Of a DNA stretch of 64,000 nt, positions 47,247 to 58,609 are shown one piece after another. The first letter of the stretch is position 1. The number at the start of each line of letters is the position of its first letter. The DNA comes from Delphinus delphis. Its lineage: Eukaryota > Chordata > Mammalia > Artiodactyla > Delphinidae. The translations under genes and the position numbers were made by a program. The stretch lies in assembly GCF_949987515.2 (NCBI RefSeq), contig NC_082689.1:64127246-64191245 (forward strand), read 5' to 3'. A model generated the notes under the pieces. That model searched no databases, was not told the DNA's origin, and saw nothing but the letters and a program-made list of their open reading frames with translations.

Positions 47247-47598
47247 GGGCTTCCCTGGCGCCGCAGTGGTTGAGAATCTGCCTGCTAATGCAGGACACGG
47301 GTTCGAGCCCTGGTCTGGGAGGATCCCACATGCGGCGGAGCAACTAAACCCGTGAGCCACAACTACTGAGCCTGCGCGTCTGGAGCCTGTGCTCTGCAAC
47401 AAGAGAGGCCGTGATAGTGAGAGGCCCGCGCACCGCGATGAAGAGTGGCCCCTGCTTGCCACGACTAGAGAAAGCCCTCGCACAGAAACAAAAGACCCAA
47501 CACAGCAAAAATAAACAAATTAATTAAAAACAAAAGTACCAATGCCACCGTGGATGTGAGGATTAAATTAGTCAATGCTTTAAAAAAAAAAAAAAAAA
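47247..47598 (+). mobile_element. CHR-like SINE with extra 3' sequence
   Basis: A perfect 14 bp target duplication AAAGATGGCTCTAG (47233-47246 and 47599-47612) encloses a plus-strand SINE whose own A-rich end lies near 47505-47535 (CAAAAATAAACAAATTAATT). After it come about 46 bases of non-SINE sequence, and only then a pure A run (47582-47600) that meets the duplication. The A box is altered (CTGGCGCCGCAGTGG). This is the form expected of read-through transcription with 3' transduction. Confidence 0.93.
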
Positions 47599-47612
47599 AA
47601 AGATGGCTCTAG

Positions 47613-48016
47613 CTCAGCAACATTTAACAACATGCCCTGTTCAGGAAAGGGTGATTAAGGGGGTCACAGAGCTAAGTTCAGTAAACTTCGGCATGCCTCG
47701 CTTGGATGGAGAAGTACCTGTCATTGGGATGGTCCATGATTCTTAATGGGTCAGGTTTGAGGCCTCAGCAGAGACTTAAGACAGTGAGAAAAATTAATCT
47801 CTTCAAGAGAAATGTGATCAGATACGTAGAACCAGAAAGTTTTCATTTGATTGAGATGGTGGACCTAACTCTCCAGCTTTAGTGTCAGGTAATTTTTTTG
47901 ACCTCCTTTTTTCAGTTTGTTTACTTCTGATGAGGAAATAGGGACCTCATTTGTTGTAGTAATTATCAATACAGCTATCTTTTTTTTCTCTTTTTACAAT
48001 TTATTTTTTTAAGAGA
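47613..48016. other. No recognised feature
   Basis: About 0.4 kb of unique-looking DNA between two SINEs in opposite orientation. Confidence 0.5.
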
Positions 48017-48031
48017 TAAATGGTGTTTTTT

Positions 48032-48246
48032 TTTTTTTGTTTGTTTTTGTTTTTGCCGTACGCGGGCCTCTCACTGTTGTGGCCTCTCCCGCTGCGGAGC
48101 ACAGGATCCGGACGCGCAGGCTCAGCGGCCATGGCTCACGGGCCCAGCCGCTCCACGGCATGTAGGATCTTCCCGGACCGGGGCACGAACCCGTGTCCCC
48201 TGCATTGGCAGGCGGACTCTCAACCACTGCGCCACCAGGGAAGCCC
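48032..48246 (-). mobile_element. CHR-2-like tRNA-derived SINE
   Basis: Minus-strand copy with the T-rich end interrupted by G (TTTGTTTGTTTTTG) and the body from GCCGTACGCGGGCC to CCAGGGAAGCCC. The target duplication TAAATGGTGTTTTT is perfect (48017-48030 and 48247-48260). Confidence 0.95.
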
Positions 48247-48261
48247 TAAATGGTGTTTTTT

Positions 48262-48425
48262 AATTAATTTTTTTTTGGAGCATAGTTGATTAACAATGTT
48301 GTGTTAGTTTCAGTTGTATAGCAAAGTGATTCAGTTATACATATACATGTACCTATTCTTTTTGAAATTCTTTTCCCATTTAGGCTATTACAGAGTATTG
48401 AGCAGAGATAACCTGTGCTTGTTGG
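48262..48425 (-). mobile_element. L1 3' UTR fragment
   Basis: Minus-strand L1 end: GGAGCATAGTTGATTAACAATG, GTTGTGTTAGTTTCAGTTG, CAAAGTGATTCAGTTATACAT and TTATTACAGAGTATTGAGCAGAG-like words. The SINE at 48032-48246 inserted at or next to its tail. Confidence 0.82.
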
Positions 48426-48439
48426 TTACCTATTTTAAA

Positions 48440-48645
48440 TATTATAGCTATCATGTTTGAGTACTTGCTAGTATATATACTTCATATAAACCCCACAGCA
48501 GCCCTATAAGATGGGTGCTCTTATCTCCATGTGACAGATGAGGACATGAATGCCAGGTCACTCACTAAAGGGGACAGTGAGAATGGGGCAAAGCCAGACT
48601 TCTCCCCATGCTGGCTCCGAAGTCTGTGGTCTTCTTGATATTTCA
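48440..48645 (-). mobile_element. MIR fragment
   Basis: CCCTATAAGATGGGTGCTCTTATCTCC, GACAGATGAGGACATGAATG, and GGCAAAGCCAGACTTCTC match the minus-strand MIR middle and head. Confidence 0.7.
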
Positions 48646-48764
48646 TATTGCATGTCGAAGGCATGCTGTGGCCACTGATGGTCTCGCAGCTGGCCAAAAT
48701 ACAGACTGGCCAGAGCATAATCACGGGTCAAGGATTTCTTATTTCTAGCTAACTGAATGTACAG

Positions 48765-48960
48765 CAGTGATTCTCAGCCCTGATTGTACATATAATCATG
48801 TGGGAATCTTTAAAAAAAAAAAAAAAAAAAAAAAAGACATGCTTGAGACCCACCCCAAACCAATGAAGTCAGAGTCTCTGGGACCAGGAAGGAGCTTATA
48901 TATGTATGGGGCCCAAGCTCTCCAGGTGTTTCTAATTGCAGCCAGGGCTGAGAACCACTC
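48765..48960. mobile_element. MER5A-like hAT transposon
   Basis: Inverted ends CAGTGATTCTCAGCCCTG and CAGGGCTGAGAACCACTC bound about 196 bp; the internal CCAGGTGTTTCTAATTGCAG and GACCCACCCCAAACC are typical of the hAT-Charlie family member MER5A. An A run (about 48811-48834) has expanded inside it. No coding capacity. The expected 8 bp target duplication is no longer readable. Confidence 0.82.
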
Positions 48961-49559
48961 ATTTCTACAAAGAGATAATGCTTACTTTAAGTACTTGCTG
49001 GGTTGTAGGTGAGAATCATGGTCTCTAAGAAACAGACAGGAGGTTTTGACAAAGAAATACCAGCAGAGAATATGAAGTTATTTTGTATATATACGCATAT
49101 ATATACACATAATTTTGTACACTCCTCCAATACATCACTTCTCATAATCATTAAAAAAAAAAGAAATACTAGCAGATACTTATATATAACCAAAAGGGAA
49201 GTTATAAAACAGTACATCCTTGATATTTGTTATAAATATTCCATATTCCTAAAGGCCGCTCTGTGCTCATATATGTGATAAAGGAATGAAGATACACATT
49301 TAATTATTATATTTATTATCACCTGCCACTTAACTTACTTCAAGTTACCATGTAACTTACTAAAATATTATAACATAGAGAGAAGATTAAAAACAGAAGG
49401 AAGTTCTTTCTGGCAACAACCTAAGGTCACATTATTAAATAAGACCTGAACAAGGATAGTAAGAATGCAGCCAACTACCAAATAAACACATTAACTACCA
49501 AAGCACCATTCCTTTAAAGAGAATCAAATAATGCTGTAGAACTTCATTACCATTTCCCC
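48961..49559. other. No recognised feature
   Basis: AT-rich DNA with TATATA words at 49086-49112. Nothing else recognised. Confidence 0.5.
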
Positions 49560-49735
49560 ATATTTATTTAACTTGATCCTTATAACCTTTCTGTAAGGCA
49601 AGTGATGTTGTAACTCCTGTGTAACAGATGAGGAACCCGAGATTCTGTGTGTGGACAACTAACTCAAGGTGGAATTGACAGCTAGGTTTCCCGGCTGAAA
49701 ATTGTCCTCTTCCCACTAGTGTGCACTAACAGGAA
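49560..49735 (-). mobile_element. MIR fragment
   Basis: GATCCTTATAACCTTTCTGTAAGGC, GTAACAGATGAGGAACCCGAG and GGAATTGACAGCTAGGTTTCCC fit the minus-strand MIR. Confidence 0.65.
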
Positions 49736-50922
49736 TGATCTAGATTCATTCAGAGTAAGAGGCAGACCTGCCATTTGCATCTGCGTTGACTTAATAGCTA
49801 TAGTGATTCAGAAAAGCTGACTAGTGGGAATGACTGGAAATGAGCAGTGGAAATTGCTTTCAATGTATCACTCATGAATCAATGGTTCTTGCTGATTTGA
49901 ACAGTTGGAAAAAGTTTACTGATATGAAATTGGAAAAGCAGTTGTAGAAAAGCCCTAGGGCTGAACAGAGCTTTGTCAGCTTTCACAGAGGGCTTTTATC
50001 TTCTCATTTGACTTCACGAGCAGTGAGCAGAGTGAACATGGATGTCGTCCCCTAAATGAGAACTCAGCAGCAAGATGAAATCTGAGGTTTGGCCCCTGAA
50101 TTCATAAGGAAATCTTTACATGAATAATTCTAGATCCAAGCACTCCTGTTAAATGCTCAGTGAAGCATGACATTCAAGGATCTTATGCATTTTGTTCCAA
50201 TTAGCTAGTTGATTTATTTCAGCAATAGGAAATAAAATATTTCTAATAACATTACGTAAACGAGTGCTCTGTAGTGTTCATCAATGAAAATTATACTATT
50301 TATTTGAAAGTCAGCATTCACATGACTTCTTAACTGCAACACAGTTGAGAACCTGATTGGAATGGCACGTGAACTCTTTCTAGAAAACCTAAGAGAAGTC
50401 CTGTCCAAGGGGGGAGCTGTGTCACTACCAACTGAAATCTAAAAACAAGGACTAAGGAGAGTAAAAGCTGCACTGGGATGATAACCTGGAACATAAAGCC
50501 CTTTTTGGAATCAGCTTCTCTGTTGATTCTCTATCCCAGGCTGTGCATCTGGTGGTTTTCACTCTGTTCTATGCTCCATTGATCCTGATCATTTTCCCAC
50601 AGGACCCTCACATCTGTTTTTTACAGATCTGGTCTTCTGGCTCAGATTCTTCCTTTGTTTTATTATTCAGGTATGTAATTCTTGACCTTGCCTTATACCA
50701 AGTGGTGATCATTACTTAAAGCAAAGTTAGCACTTGCTTTTAGGTAAGGCCAATTATATACTATTTTAATGCATTGACTTCCCCAGGGCCACAGATTTAC
50801 GTTGATCTTGTGGTATGAGTCGGAAGTGCACATCAAATGAACGGGCAGACTAACACATGTGGTTGGTTTCAATGCTTTTTACACAACAGTAATAAATACT
50901 ATCTTTAAGTGTTGTACTTTAA
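49736..50922. other. No recognised feature
   Basis: About 1.2 kb of unique-looking DNA. Confidence 0.5.
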
Positions 50923-50934
50923 AACAGCTTTACA

Positions 50935-51057
50935 CAGGGAAGACATATGGGAACATATGTTTATGTATGACTGATTCACTTTGTTATAAAGCAGAAACTA
51001 ACACACCATTGTAAAGCAATTATACCCCAATAAAGATGTTAAAAAAAAAAAAAAAAC
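50935..51057 (+). mobile_element. L1 3' end, extremely truncated
   Basis: Only the last roughly 110 bases of an L1 plus its A tail: GACTGATTCACTTTGTTATAAAG, AACTAACACACCATTG and CCCCAATAAAGATGTT. A perfect 12 bp target duplication AACAGCTTTACA flanks it (50923-50934 and 51058-51069), so this is a complete insertion event rather than a remnant. Confidence 0.94.
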
Positions 51058-51179
51058 AACAGCTTTACAGTTTTATGGTTTTTTTAAAAAAAAAAAACGA
51101 ACCCTAAACTACCATAAAAACACAAAGTCCTCATTCACTCCAAGCACTAGTTAGATATGAGAGGGTGGCCTCTTCTCTT

Positions 51180-51560
51180 GTTATCATTGTTCACATGTGG
51201 TTTTCACATTGTCATAGTAACATTTTGTCCTACTGTGCTTGGAATACTGTGTGCTCTCCTTTTAAATATGCATGCATTTTACATAGGCTTTCTAAATATT
51301 TCCACAATTCAGATAGTCATAATTTTCACTGTCACAGAGTTTATCATATTAAAGTTCCAAAGTTTGTTTCATCACTCCTAATTGTTGAGCATTTGGGTTG
51401 TTTCCAGTTATGTGCTATTACAAATAAGGGGGTTATAAACATTTTTGAACAAGTAAGCTTAAAAGCTACTTTCTTTAGATAATTCTCCAAGGTGGGGAAT
51501 ACCAGCTCAAAGGTCATGATCATTTCATTTAGCTCTTGCAGTGCCTCAATGCTCTCTAAA
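51180..51560 (-). mobile_element. Old L1M-type fragment
   Basis: GTTGAGCATTTGGGTTGTTTCC, AGTTATGTGCTATTACAAATAAG, ATAATTCTCCAAGGTGGGG, and CAGCTCAAAGGTCATG follow the minus-strand order of an ancient L1 3' region. Strongly diverged. Confidence 0.65.
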
Positions 51561-53230
51561 AATAACATGCTAATTAGCAGTACGTGGACAACTCTATCCT
51601 TTTTTACCTCCATGAATGTTTATACTGTCATGAAAAAAAAACGATGTGGCTTCAAAGCTCTGCAAAAGCAATAGGCTATGAACACTGTCTGCAACTAAGT
51701 GTGCCCACAGGACTCCTCAGAGGTGCATAAATCTCCTCGTGGTTGGCCACCAACCTGCCGGCCCAGTGACAGGGGCCACCGTGTATGCTAATCACTCAGC
51801 CTGTGCACTGGGTGCCGTTGAGCTGGCCTGCTGGAATTCAGTACTCTGGGGACAGCTTGGGGAACAGAGTCAGGGAGCAATAAGTTGGAGTTTGAGAAGG
51901 AAACAGGCTAGATAAGGTGGCTTGGAATTCTCCCATTAGTCCCAGCTTAGAACTCCTCATGCCATCTCTGTCATACCCATTTACTATTGGTGGTTACTCC
52001 CCAGGCCGACCCTCCCCTGTTGCCATGGCTAATGGTCATGTTATTTCTGCTCTATGCAATCACCAGCCCTGGCTTCTGCCACAGGTTACTGGCCTGGAAA
52101 AACTGCTTTTAAATCAAATGAGATGGGGGGTGTCCTTAAGACAGAGGAAGTTAATGACCGCAGAAACTTTGCTGAATTTCATTTCACCTGCCTGCAGGAC
52201 TTGGCATTTGAAACCACGATTAGCTAGAAGGGAACATTGTTTCTTTGACCTGCCCTCCCCGGAATCTCTGGGGAGCCACCTAGACGGGATCAGAAGGTTT
52301 CTTCCCCATCTCCTCTACCTCATGCTAAGCAGTCACCTCACCCTTCCTTAGTATTTGCTCTTAAAGGCATCAGCTCTGTTGGGGATAAGGAAATAAATTC
52401 CCAACTAGCTTCATGGTAAGAAAAAGTGTGGAAAATGATTAAACTTTTTTTTTTCCTTTCAGATTCCAGAAAAATAACTGCCACTCTGCTGGTGGAAGCA
52501 CCACATGGTGTCTCCGAGTCAGGCGTTAGGGGGAGGCGTGAAGGGAGTACGATGGCTCTCGCACCTCACTTGCCTCAAGGAAATAATAATGGCATGGACT
52601 CTCAGCTTCTACCACCTTTTCTCACCATGATCAGATGTAGTTAACACGAAGATACATAGAACAATATCCCCTGGTGGGCCACTAACATTTGGCGTTGTTT
52701 TCCTCTGTGTAGTTGAGTTCAGTGATTAAACCTCGTTGAAAAAGGTATTACATTTTTTGGACCCTCTTTATTCTTTCTAATCACTTTTCCTTTTCTTTCA
52801 AACTTCACTTGTTTCGTATGAGATTGGGGGGGTGGGGGCATAACAGAAGGCAGAAATAGTAACTTTAAAATTGTCTACCTTATTCCCCGTGAGTGCCGAC
52901 CTGCAGCACACGGCCTGTTTCGTGTTCTCTGCCAGCCACCGCAAATCAAATGTCCCACCAGACTCTATGCCCATACATGAGGGAGAACTCTCCAGTAATC
53001 AAAAGAATCATATAGTCCAGAAGCTCTATTATTTAATCTAAAATGTTTCTTTCTTGAATGTATTCTTGTTATTCTCTTTATTCTTACTAACAAGATAATT
53101 TCATTATCTTGTAAACATAGCTTTTGAAGGGACTTGGATAGATAATATAATTAGACTCACCTATTTAGGAAGGTTTCACAAATGATTCCAGCTTTTAGAA
53201 ATTATATTTAGAAAAATACTTGCATACTTT
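51561..53230. other. Unique DNA with a 144-codon open frame
   Basis: The frame at 51917-52351 (plus) is the longest outside repeats but begins with GTG, has its first ATG near 51958, and shows no recognised domain or exon borders. A frame of this size is expected about once or twice by chance in this much DNA. Nothing else recognised. Confidence 0.5.
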
Positions 53231-53239
53231 TCTACTAAG

Positions 53240-53265
53240 AATCTTTTTTATATATAAAAAAGATT
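53240..53265. repeat. Perfect 26 bp palindrome
   Basis: AATCTTTTTTATA joined to its exact reverse complement TATAAAAAAGATT, with no spacer. It straddles the junction of the SINE target duplication and the extra sequence next to the tail. Confidence 0.95.
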
Positions 53266-53629
53266 TTAGGTCTTTCTTATTTTCTAATATGGATTTAAAA
53301 AAATTTATTTAATTTAATTTATTTTTGGCTACACTGGGTCTTCGTTGCGGCACGTGCTTTCTCTAGTTGCGGCACAGGCTTTCTCTAGTTGCGGCGAATA
53401 GGGGCTACTCTTCGTTGGGTTGCCTGGGCTTCTCATTGCAGTGGCTTCTCTTGTTGCAGAGCACGGGCTCTAGGCGCATGGGCTTCAGTAGTTGCAGCAT
53501 GTGGGGCTCAGCAGTTGTGGCGCACGGGCTTAGTTGCTCCGCGGCATGTGGGATCTTCCCGGACCAGGGCTTGAACCCATGTCCCCTGCATTGGCAGGCT
53601 GATTCTTAACTTCTGCACCAGGGAAGCCC
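53246..53629 (-). mobile_element. CHR-1-like long SINE with extra 3' sequence
   Basis: The target duplication TCTACTAAGAATCTT (53231-53245) and TCTACTGAGAATCTT (53630-53644), with one mismatch, encloses a minus-strand long SINE. Its own A/T-rich tail is at about 53293-53327. Between that tail and the left duplication lie roughly 45-50 further bases of AT-rich sequence, including most of a 26 bp palindrome. This may be transduced 3' flank or later change within the tail. Confidence 0.9.
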
Positions 53630-53814
53630 TCTACTGAGAATCTTAAAGCACATACTCTGTTAAGGTAACTTTCCTTCCAGGAGTCAGGAAGGGTGTATAA
53701 TTACTTATTTTATTTATGGAATAATTGAGATAACACACTACATTCACTCAGAGGAGGAGATTCTTTCATTGTGTTGTTGTTTTATCTAATACTGCAGTTC
53801 TCTGATTCTGAATG

Positions 53815-54215
53815 TGTATTTTTAATTTTTCTTAACTGGGGTGAAATTCACGTAAGAGAAAATTAACCATTTTAAGTGAACAATGCAGTGGCATTCAGTA
53901 CATTTACCACGTTGTGCACCACCACCTCTGCTAACTTCCAAAATCTTTTCATCATCACCCCAAAAAGAAACCCTGTACCCACTAAGCAGTCACTCTCCAT
54001 GCTCCCCACCCTCCAGCCCTTGGAACCACCAAGAACTTTCTGTTTCTATGGATTTACCTATTCTAGAAATTACATATAAGTGGGATTATATGTGACCATC
54101 TGTGTGTGGCTTCTTTCACTTAGCATAGTGATGTCGAGGTTGGTCCGTGTTGTAGCATGTATCAGTACTTCATTCCCATGTGTTTTTAACAGCATGCGAC
54201 TCTAACACTTTCCAG
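53815..54215 (-). mobile_element. Old L1M-type 3' region
   Basis: GGGGTGAAATTCACGTAAGAG, ACCATTTTAAGTGAACAATGCAG, CAGTGGCATTCAGTACATTTACC, CTTGGAACCACCAAG, CTTCTTTCACTTAGCATAGTG and GTTGTAGCATGTATCAGTAC follow the well-known minus-strand 3' part of ancient mammalian L1. No frame survives. Confidence 0.85.
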
Positions 54216-57200
54216 TCTCTAGTGCTTTCAAGCTAATGTTGGCTTGAAAAATAAAAGCAAAGATAACAAATCCATGGGGGTGTATTTCATATTCAACTTC
54301 TAGAAAGCCAAAGTATTGTGGAACACACAGATTTACCCAAGAACTGCAGGATGCCTCCCTCCACAACGTGGCATCCCCATTTATTGGGCCATTCCTAGTG
54401 TTACTGAAAGAAATGAATAGCCTATAGCCTGTTGGAGAGCTTCAACTTTGAAATGCCTTTAAAAAATTTTTTTTTTATTTGAAAGAACTTTCTTCCATGG
54501 TCTTCAGCCATGTGATTTACATACAAGAACATCACAGCTTTTGTAGTTAACTCTGAAAAGCCTTTCCCTGGTCCCTTTTTGTGCATTCTGTCAATGACCA
54601 TAGAGTGACACCTCCACACTAACTCAGGCTGCCTGTCAGGTATGATAACACCTGCAGAGCTGAAATAGAGTTGAAGTCCATCACTGAAACTTCAGCAGGG
54701 ATCACTTCTCTGCTTTCAGAAAAGTGGCATTTTGGTAGTGGTAGGAAACAATTCCAGGGGACAGCTATGCTTCTAAAGTATAGCAATTTAGTCAATAAGT
54801 CAGGCTTTATCGACAAAGTGTGCATCTGTAAGAGTGTGTCAAGATGTACTAACAAAAAGATGTGAGAGTCCCTGGGAGCTTTATGGGCAGAGAACTACTG
54901 TGGGAATTGACTATTTATTGAAAGTGCTTAACAACAGACAGCTGTGTAGAGATGTCATCATAATAGATGTCTTCTCTTTGTGAGTTCTTACAATTTTAGT
55001 GGGCCTTTCAGAGTACAGAATGTCTGTCTTCCTTAGAGCACGATTACTAAAGTTGATCGTTGAAAGCAGAGCTCTCAACCTTTTCTATGCCAATACACAT
55101 ACAGGAAAAGATATTAGAGCAGCACATCGGGGTCAATGGTCAAAGCTGATCATGTCTGGAGATGACTGGACCAGGGGTTCTGGTCACTCCGGGCCTCATG
55201 AGCCATCCCTAGGGCTCAGAGTTCAGTATTGCAGCACACCAGCTTGGAGGCGCTGATCTAAACCATTGTGTGCAATGCAATATTATCCATAAACATTTGT
55301 CATTCGAGACTCTTCCGTCACAGGAAGTCTCTGTTTGCAAAAGCTGCTTTGCAAACTTGATTCTCTGTCTTGAGGTACTGTCTTGAATATGGTGGATGTA
55401 ACACAGCAAAGATAAAAAATGAACTCTTGTGTGATGTTTTCTTGAGTCTCTTTGAAACTTCCTTGAGATCTGTGATCCATTCAGTGAGACAGACCTTGGC
55501 AGTTAGCCAGCAAATAATGGTCCTCACTTTCACATTGACATTTTGATATACATTTTAAAAAGCTGAATGTTTTTAGGATGTGTGATATTAAGTGGAAGGG
55601 ATTACATATGTGGTAAATTCTTTTAATAGTTTTCCACAATTCTCTGAACAGATGGATCAAACTCTCTCATCCAGTGATTACTCTGAAATTAATAAGTTAT
55701 GAGTTTGAGTGGCACTGTGAGAACAATACAATATGTGATGCTCTGGTTCTTACTGTTCTTTTTGACGGCTGTTTTCATAAACTGACATTCATATTTGGCC
55801 TTGCCTGCTGGGCACTGAACCACAGAGCCCGTGGACACATGAAATGACCAGTACCTACAAATTAGTGAGAGGCACTAATAGCTTCTCTGAGCGTGCATAC
55901 CAAGGGATTTGTATTTCAACAGTCATTCTCGATGTAGTAGCTATGATCAATAAATACTAACCAACGGAAAAAAAGCATATTGATCAGGGCTAACTGCATC
56001 AGAAAAACAGGAAATCACTGTGGATATATTTTATGCAAGTCAGAGCCTTTCCACAATAGAAAGAAAATGGACCTATCACAGCAGGTAACTTAAAGAAATC
56101 TGTTGGTCTTAAAATATCTACCAACCTGAAATACTTCTACTACCTTCCTGATGAGTCTGCCATTCCCTTCTCATCATGCAAACCATTAAATTCTGATAAT
56201 CTACACATGACAAGCAATTCCAAGTGGCTCCAAATGTCCTTCTTCTGCTACGTGGCCTGTTTAAAAAGACTGAAGAAATGTGTGGAGAGAAAGAGAAAAA
56301 AAAAAAAAAATAACCTGGACATTGTTGTCCAAATACTTCACCTATGTCTGGCATCTAGTTACATTCAATGAAGGGATGAAAAAGTGAAAGAATGAAAAAA
56401 GATGAATTTCTGCTTGGGTAAGTCCCTCTTAAGGCTCTTCTGGACTCTCAGGTGATAGTACACCTGCAGAGATCTAGCCTCCTCCCAATTCTGTGACCAA
56501 AATCTTTGCATTTGATGTCTTTGTTAATTGATAGGTGTCCCATCAGGAGATAAAGATGGGTGTAAGAATCAGCCCAGGTACCCTGACTTTCCAAGGAGGT
56601 ACTAGGGAGTCGCTCTGACTGGCCCACCCCTCATTCTAGCAGAATGGGATAAGTCAGAGAAAATGGTTTGCTTTAACATTTGAATCAATCCCTAAGAATT
56701 TCACTCCAAAGGATTTGCCACCCCTCCCATTTGTGCAGGTTGATACTCCTTTATAAGTTCTCTTTTCCTGTGAAAATGTGGTCCACAAGAAACCACAAGG
56801 TTCTGCTTATTGAAAGGACATAAATACATAAGTTACTTTCAATGCCAAAGTTGTCTCCAAATCCTAAGGAGGGAAAAAACAAAATATCGAAGTGGCTGTT
56901 GGGTCTCTATTTTACCTGCTAATGGAAGAAGCATACAGACTCTTCTCTTTGTGTCCACTATACATAAAACTTAGTTCTGTGTTTCCACACAATTTATGCA
57001 CTGATGAGGAAGAATGTTCAAGCACTTCAATCCTAGAGGAAAGGAAAAAAAGGACAGGAAGATGAAAAGTATAGGAGAGGAAAGGTGTAGCATGGGTCAT
57101 AGGGAAACAGAAGAAGAAAATGGACACGGAGTTGATGGAAGGGAGAAGCAGGGAAAGGAAAAGGAGAAAAAAATGCAGAGGTGACAATAGAAGTAAAGGA

Positions 57201-57397
57201 GAACACAAGAGAGGTGAAGCAAGTAAATGGTGAACTGATTCAGAGTTAAGGAGGAAAAGCTGTTTCCTAGTTTATTATTCAACCACAAATGTACATCCAC
57301 CAAACGTCTACACTTTTTGTCGTACCTAGCATTGGTATTCAAAACACATGGATTGGATGAACGGATATGTTACAGATCATCCCTAAATTCATGCTTG
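54216..57397. other. 3 kb without recognised features
   Basis: Unique-looking DNA. There is an A run at about 56297-56311 and a purine-rich patch at 57030-57190 (GAAGAAGAAAATGG and similar) that produces low-complexity minus-strand frames rich in Leu, Ser and Phe; these are not genes. Confidence 0.5.
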
Positions 57398-57405
57398 TTC
57401 TAGGC

Positions 57406-57610
57406 CGGTGGTTTTCAACTTCGGAACTATTGACAATTTGGGCTAGATAATTCTTTGTTGTGGGGACTGACTTGTGCATTATAGGATGTTTAGCGGCATC
57501 TCTGGTCTCTAGCCACTACATGTTCCCAGTCAGTTGTGACAGAGGAAAATGTCTTCTGTCATTGCCAAGTATCCCCTGAGGGCAAAATCACCCCTGGTTG
57601 AGAACCATTG
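57406..57610 (-). mobile_element. MER20-like hAT transposon with exact target duplication
   Basis: A 205 bp element with inverted ends CGGTGGTTTTCAAC and GTTGAGAACCATTG, flanked by a perfect 8 bp duplication TTCTAGGC (57398-57405 and 57611-57618), the length used by hAT transposases. Internal words GAACTATTGACAATTTGGGC, GCATTATAGGATGTTTAGC and CCTGAGGGCAAAATCACCCC match MER20 read on the minus strand. MER20 copies have been reported as regulatory elements in placental mammal endometrium; nothing here shows that role for this copy. Confidence 0.9.
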
Positions 57611-57618
57611 TTCTAGGC

Positions 57619-58609
57619 GTATGGACCCAATGGAGTAAATCCACTCAGTGCTTGAAATATACTTGGTAATTAATGACAGTACACTGTTAGAGACATCAAG
57701 GTACAAATATGTCATATTGTTTTAATTGTTCTCAGGAGACTGTAAATGTCCTCCTTTGGAGGAATGCTATAACAATATCATAGGAGGTTTTGTTTTTCCT
57801 AAAGTGTTTAGTTGGTAGATACGATGATTCATAATGATCATTAGCAATTGGTATACTAATAAATGTCATCAAGTGGCATGTCCATATATGTAGTTTGTTT
57901 ACTTTTTCATTTTACATCTCTGTTATTACAAAAACTCTATTATAAACTCTATTTTCCCCAAACTCTACTAAACAGTGGGATTATATATTTTTAGTTCCAA
58001 GTTAAATCTGGTATGTGCCTGATACTCAGAAAAATTCAATGTGATTTTGTCTCTTACTCTTCTCTCCAGTAGTCACTGGGAAGTTACTACAATCTACTTT
58101 TACTCCATATGAGAAGATCATTACTTGATCTTAAAAAACAAAACAAACCAAAAACAAAACAAAAAAACCTTAGCATGTACACAGAGAAGAAACACATATA
58201 AGTGGAGACCAGAACTGAAAGACAGAATTCTAAGCATTTTTTTTCAAAGACAAAACAAAGCCAAATAATACCAAACTCAAGGTGCACAATGGCAAGAGGA
58301 ATTCAGAAAGTTTTTCTAAATGTTACTCCCAATTGTCTTATGATCTAAATCATATTTCTCACTGTAGACCCTCAGATGTTTAGAAAGCAGAAATTGAAGT
58401 TATACAATGTCCCATTTCACAGACTAGGAAACCAAGGCAGGGAGCCGATGAAAATAAAATAGATTCTTGTGACATGTTTGTCAAAGAGTATGTCAGATAC
58501 AGAGAAGCACTGCTGGTTAATCCACATCCAGGCTCTGAATCCAATTTCAACTAAGCTTATGGAGTGCCTTTGATGGGGTCATTGCTGCACCACCTCATTC
58601 ACCTGTGTT
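57619..58609. other. No recognised feature
   Basis: About 1 kb. An A/C-rich patch (AAACAAAACAAACC) at 58136-58168. A short MIR-like trace (CACAGACTAGGAAACCAAGGC) at 58417-58440. Confidence 0.45.

Noticed and set aside
51917..52351. 144-codon plus-strand frame outside repeats
   Set aside because: Starts with GTG, no exon borders or motifs. With about 5-6 percent stop codons, one or two frames of this size are expected by chance in six frames of 64 kb (rough hand estimate).
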